Notes under the pieces: generated by a model
What the model was told of the DNA's origin: nothing
The model's database searches: none
Seen by the model: the letters and a program-made list of their open reading frames with translations, nothing else
Translations under genes and position numbers: made by a program
Shown here: positions 5,659 to 8,228 of the stretch, one piece after another
Layout: every line of letters begins with the position of its first letter
Numbering within the stretch: position 1 is the stretch's first letter
From: Cryptoclostridium sp036644995
GTDB lineage: Bacteria > Bacillota > Dehalobacteriia > UBA7702
Assembly: GCA_036644995.1 (NCBI GenBank)
Contig: JAVXOZ010000053.1
Location: forward strand, 1-8,228
DNA: 8,228 nucleotides
Direction of reading: 5' to 3'

Positions 5659-6825
5659 TTATTCATGAAGTGGCTTGGTTTTTAAGAAAAACAAAAGTAT
5701 TACCCCTGCCACAAAGGAGAGGGCAGCACCAAAAATAAAGGGTACCATAACCCCAAATCCTGTCCAGAGTGCACCTGCTATTATACTTGCAGGGAGCAGT
5801 GCCACCCCAACCACAGTGCCGTGTAACCCCAGCATGGTGCCTTTTAAATCCTTAGGAGCAATATCCGCAATTAAAGCACGTTCTACCCCTGCTGTCATCG
5901 CTGTGTAAATGCCGTAAAGTGCAAAAATCAGCACCAGAGCTTTGGCATCTGTAACCAAAGCAAAACCCAAATATACACCTGTAAAAGCAAAATAGCCCAG
6001 TACCAACAGTGTTTTCCTACCTATTTTATCGGATATGCGTCCAAAGGGAATAGCCAATATAGCCGCCGCCATGGTGTAAAGCAAATACAGCAAAACCACA
6101 TTCATATCGGAAAAGCCCAAATCTTTGGCTCGCAACAGCAAAAAGGTGTTGGAAGAATTACCCAAGGTGAAAATAAAGGCAACTGCCAAATAAAGCTTCA
6201 AATTCCTATCCAATTCATGGAATCTTTGCCAAAAGGGTTCTTTAATTTTTAACGGACGGGTTTTTTTGGGTGATTCCTTAACAAATAACAAGGCAACAAG
6301 CCCCAAAATAATGGGCACCATGGAAATTATGAAGATTTTTTTGTAATCTATATTACCACCTGCATTTGCCAAAATTAAATATGCCAACAAAACCCCAAAG
6401 CCCGAGCCTGCCATATCCATGGCTTTGTGAATTCCAAAAGCACCGCCCAGATGGTTTTTACCTGCACTTTCGCTTACAATTACATCTCTGGGGGCGGTGC
6501 GAATGCCCTTGCCCACACGATCTATAACACGGGCTGAAAGCACCCCTGCCCAAGATCCCGCAAAAAGCAACACAATTTTGTAAATTAAGCCTGTGCCGTA
6601 ACCTAAAAATGCCACGGCTTTTTTATGATGGTATTTATCTGTAAAATAACCGCTAAAAACCTTTAATAAGCTGGCAACGCTTTCGGCAATGCCCTCTATA
6701 ACCCCAACCAATGCCGGGGTTGCACCTAAAACCGCAGTAAGATACAAAGGAATTAAAGGATAAACCATTTCGGTGCTTAAATCTGCAAAAAAACTAACCA
6801 GACCCAATAAAATAATATTTCTCAT
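5659..6825 (-). CDS. Major facilitator superfamily transporter
   Basis: The 388-residue, very hydrophobic protein has about 12 predicted membrane helices in two halves, separated by a basic and polar loop at about residues 183-210 (VKESPKKTRPLKIKEPFWQ). MFS motif A appears twice, as GYFTDKYHHKK (59-69) and GRISDKIGRK (262-271), between helices 2-3 and 8-9. DRVGKGIRTAPRD (102-114) is typical of one subfamily of bacterial MFS exporters and multidrug-like carriers. It would act in the cytoplasmic membrane as a proton-driven carrier; the substrate cannot be read from sequence. The ATG at 6825 has GGAG seven bases upstream (ACGGAGTTATT). It stands alone, with long spacers on both sides, and gives no operon clue to its substrate. 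Confidence 0.92.
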   Translation of the reverse strand: MRNIILLGLVSFFADLSTEMVYPLIPLYLTAVLGATPALVGVIEGIAESVASLLKVFSGYFTDKYHHKKAVAFLGYGTGLIYKIVLLFAGSWAGVLSARVIDRVGKGIRTAPRDVIVSESAGKNHLGGAFGIHKAMDMAGSGFGVLLAYLILANAGGNIDYKKIFIISMVPIILGLVALLFVKESPKKTRPLKIKEPFWQRFHELDRNLKLYLAVAFIFTLGNSSNTFLLLRAKDLGFSDMNVVLLYLLYTMAAAILAIPFGRISDKIGRKTLLVLGYFAFTGVYLGFALVTDAKALVLIFALYGIYTAMTAGVERALIADIAPKDLKGTMLGLHGTVVGVALLPASIIAGALWTGFGVMVPFIFGAALSFVAGVILLFFLKTKPLHE

Positions 6826-7350
6826 AATAACTCCGTTTTTTAACTTGTTTAAGGAAAATATTTTTATCTAAATAAATTGAGCTTCTATTTACACATTCCC
6901 TTTTATATTTTTTTATTATATATATAGGAAGGGAAAATTCAGTATTCCACTAAAACATTTACTGAAAATAGGTAAATTAGGAAAATAAAAATTTGATTGC
7001 CAAAAAAAATAGTTGTTTCTCAAGATGCCAGACTGTTAAGGAAGCCATAAATTCGGTAAAACTCCCAGAAAAGCGGTTGTGCAGTGTGCCTAATTGTACA
7101 TAAGCAGTGAAAGGGAAGGGATTTTGCCCAATGTCTGACTTTATCAACAGCCTGAGATAAATCTTTCATGTGTTGTTTACTCACTAAGATGCTATTGGCA
7201 GCCAAGATTAAAAGAAGCCAATTCCCACATCTATATTTTCCACCATTGCCCCATGGATTTTGAAAAGGGACTTTTATATAATCTATTAGTATATCACTTT
7301 GAATTTTAATTTACCATATTTTTTTTATAATCGATAAAGTTTTTTTAAAA

Positions 7351-7424
7351 AACAGCCTTGAAAATTAGCATTAACGGAAAATTTATTTAAACAGCCTTGA
7401 AAATTAGCATTAACGGAAAATTTA
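7351..7424. repeat. Exact 35-bp direct repeat, two tandem copies
   Basis: Two identical 35-bp copies start at 7351 and 7390 (period 39). Each begins AACAGCCTTGAAAATTAGCA and ends ATTAACGGAAAATTTA, with four bases between. The lack of any difference suggests recent duplication or selection. They lie just downstream of the terminator, reading on the minus strand, and have no coding potential. Confidence 0.95.
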
Positions 7425-7437
7425 AAAATATAGATAA

Positions 7438-7482
7438 AAAAAGAGAGAACCAATGCCTAAAGCAACACGGTTTCTCTCTTTG
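7438..7482 (-). terminator. Rho-independent terminator, minus strand
   Basis: On the minus strand AAAGAGAGAAACC (7481-7469) pairs with GGTTCTCTCTTT (7451-7440) with one bulged base and a 17-base loop, and the second arm runs into TTTTTTT then ATC. This is the best terminator in the window. It lies about 155 bases past the stop of the small membrane protein gene, the likely transcript it ends. In the plus direction only three T follow the stem. Confidence 0.75.
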
Positions 7483-7635
7483 ATGATTAAATTATACCCT
7501 TATATTAAATTGAAAATTATACTAAATTGAAAATACATGGCAATTGGAAGATTAGGTAAATTTGATAAATATTTAAGGCACATTTTAAAAAAGATTAGGG
7601 CAAATTTGAGAAATATATTTCATAAATTTCAAAGT

Positions 7636-7977
7636 TTATTTGGTTTTGGTTTCATCTTTTTCTTTAGCACCTAAGGTGAAATAAAAGCCCAGATATTTTT
7701 TATTTATGCACAAATTGGCAATAAGGGCTAAAATAAGGCAAAGTCCACCCAAAGCCGCAATGGTTCTACTGCCCTGCATAAAATCAAAAACAAATAGCCC
7801 CAAGCCCATTAAAATTAAGGTTGCACCGTAGGGTCTTGCCCATTTTTTCATTGTAGCTTTATCCGCTGTGGTGCCACCTGGGTTTTGAAAAGGCAACACT
7901 TTGCCCACTAAATTAATTATGCCCAAAATTATTAAAATTAAGGCAATCAAAAAGAAAAAGCTGTAATTTAATGCCAT
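7636..7977 (-). CDS. Small membrane protein of unknown function (113 residues)
   Basis: I do not recognise the family with confidence. Three hydrophobic segments are visible, at about residues 5-27, 50-67 and 71-91, separated by a polar loop (PFQNPGGTTADKATMKKWARP) and a short turn, and followed by a charged tail ending KEKDETKTK. This layout resembles short uncharacterised Firmicute membrane proteins such as the DUF3784 type, but no decisive motif is seen. The ATG at 7977 is well supported by AGGGGAG about six bases upstream. The gene is alone, and its transcript probably ends at the hairpin at 7438-7482. A small AGCC/GGCT hairpin (8003-8017) lies in its leader. It is likely a real gene because start signal, composition and codon use fit its neighbours. 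Confidence 0.75.
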   Translation of the reverse strand: MALNYSFFFLIALILIILGIINLVGKVLPFQNPGGTTADKATMKKWARPYGATLILMGLGLFVFDFMQGSRTIAALGGLCLILALIANLCINKKYLGFYFTLGAKEKDETKTK

Positions 7978-8096
7978 ACTTTACTCCCCTATTATTTTTA
8001 CAAGCCATAATTAGGCTGTTTAAAATCTAAAAAATCAAGCCCACACACTTTTATTGTGTATATTTATGTAAGTATTTTTATATTTATAATTTACTC

Positions 8097-8105
8097 TGTG
8101 GATAA
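8097..8105 (-). promoter_or_regulatory. Perfect DnaA-box 9-mer
   Basis: TGTGGATAA on the plus strand is the exact complement of the DnaA box TTATCCACA. It sits between a very AT-rich stretch (8050-8092) and the G-rich tandem array. One perfect 9-mer can occur by chance in a window this size, and no second clear box is visible, so a role in replication is speculative. Confidence 0.35.
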
Positions 8106-8135
8106 AGTAACGCTGGGGTATTTAACGCAATTAAC

Positions 8136-8228
8136 AGGTTAACGGGGTTAACGGGGGTTAACGGGGTTAACGGGGTTAACGGGGTTAACGGGGGTTAACG
8201 GGGTTAACGGGGTTAACGGGGTTAACGG
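8136..8228. repeat. G-rich minisatellite of GGGGTTAAC units, continuing past the window
   Basis: After a short unit AGGTTAAC (8136-8143), nine units follow, starting at 8144, 8153, 8163, 8172, 8181, 8190, 8200, 8209 and 8218; a partial one starts at 8227. Most are 9 bp (GGGGTTAAC); those at 8153 and 8190 have five G and are 10 bp. That makes a 37-bp higher-order unit (10+9+9+9) present twice exactly, 8153-8189 and 8190-8226. Degenerate units (GCAATTAAC) lie just before. Each unit contains the palindrome GTTAAC. The regular G-runs could fold into G-quadruplexes on the plus strand. The true length is unknown because the array is cut by the window end. Confidence 0.95.

Larger units (their letters stand above)
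6826..7635. other. Long gene-free stretch with repeats and a possible gene remnant
   Basis: These 810 bases have no convincing gene. 6826-7000 is the AT-rich upstream region of the MFS gene, with a TATAAT on the minus strand inside TATATATATAATAAAA (around 6920) but no good -35. 7020-7313 is less AT-rich and open in one minus-strand frame without a proper start; from a TTG at 7205 it gives 61 residues matching nothing I recognise. Another frame there reads protein-like but has several stops, so this may be a decayed gene. 7351-7424 is an exact direct repeat, 7438-7482 a terminator, and 7501-7534 two 17-bp tandem units (TATATTAAATTGAAAAT with one change). Confidence 0.5.

Noticed and set aside
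7020..7205. 61-residue minus-strand frame starting at TTG
   Set aside because: There is no ribosome site or recognisable domain, and the open frame extends upstream without a proper start; at best a fragment of a decayed gene.
8136..8228. G-rich array as a CRISPR array or a linear replicon telomere
   Set aside because: There are no spacers. A telomere is not supported because the array does not lie at a proven end; the window edge is arbitrary.

Overview
The window looks like chromosomal DNA of an anaerobic, low-GC, Gram-positive-type bacterium, most likely in the Clostridia. The evidence is AT-rich spacers, strong AGGAGG-type ribosome sites, a DUF4373/DnaD-like gene typical of Firmicutes and their mobile elements, and an fhs-fchA pair as found in organisms that run tetrahydrofolate one-carbon (acetogenic or formate-using) metabolism. 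The species cannot be named from the sequence. Every confident gene lies on the minus strand, so transcription runs from high to low coordinates.

Positions 1-2302 hold the one-carbon module. fhs (formate-tetrahydrofolate ligase, 585 residues) is followed 26 bp later by the first 52 codons of fchA (methenyl-tetrahydrofolate cyclohydrolase), which runs off the left edge. Together they would take formate to formyl-THF and then methenyl-THF. The 361-bp leader of fhs carries a candidate promoter with an inverted repeat over its -10 element, and a strong match to a Fur-type operator. Upstream on the same strand lies a LysR-type regulator gene (2303-3211) with its own AT-rich palindromic promoter region. 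Whether it controls fhs is a guess from position.

Positions 3212-5658 look accessory. A 738-bp gene-poor spacer is followed by a DUF4373-type protein (3950-5146). Its DnaD-like tail is tethered by a disordered linker built of six 12-residue repeats. Its leader can form a hairpin that hides the ribosome site. Behind it lies a 512-bp spacer containing a duplicated element of about 146 bp with nested 20-bp tandem repeats and palindromes.

Positions 5659-8228 hold an MFS transporter, an 810-bp gene-free stretch with an exact 35-bp direct repeat and a good rho-independent terminator, and a small three-helix membrane protein of unknown function. The right edge is a G-rich minisatellite of GGGGTTAAC units, next to a perfect DnaA-box 9-mer and continuing past the window.

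The most unusual content is the repeat DNA: the linker repeats, the duplicated iteron-like element beside a replication-like protein, and the terminal G-rich array. No complete new system is evident. The iteron-like block and the terminal array are the best leads.
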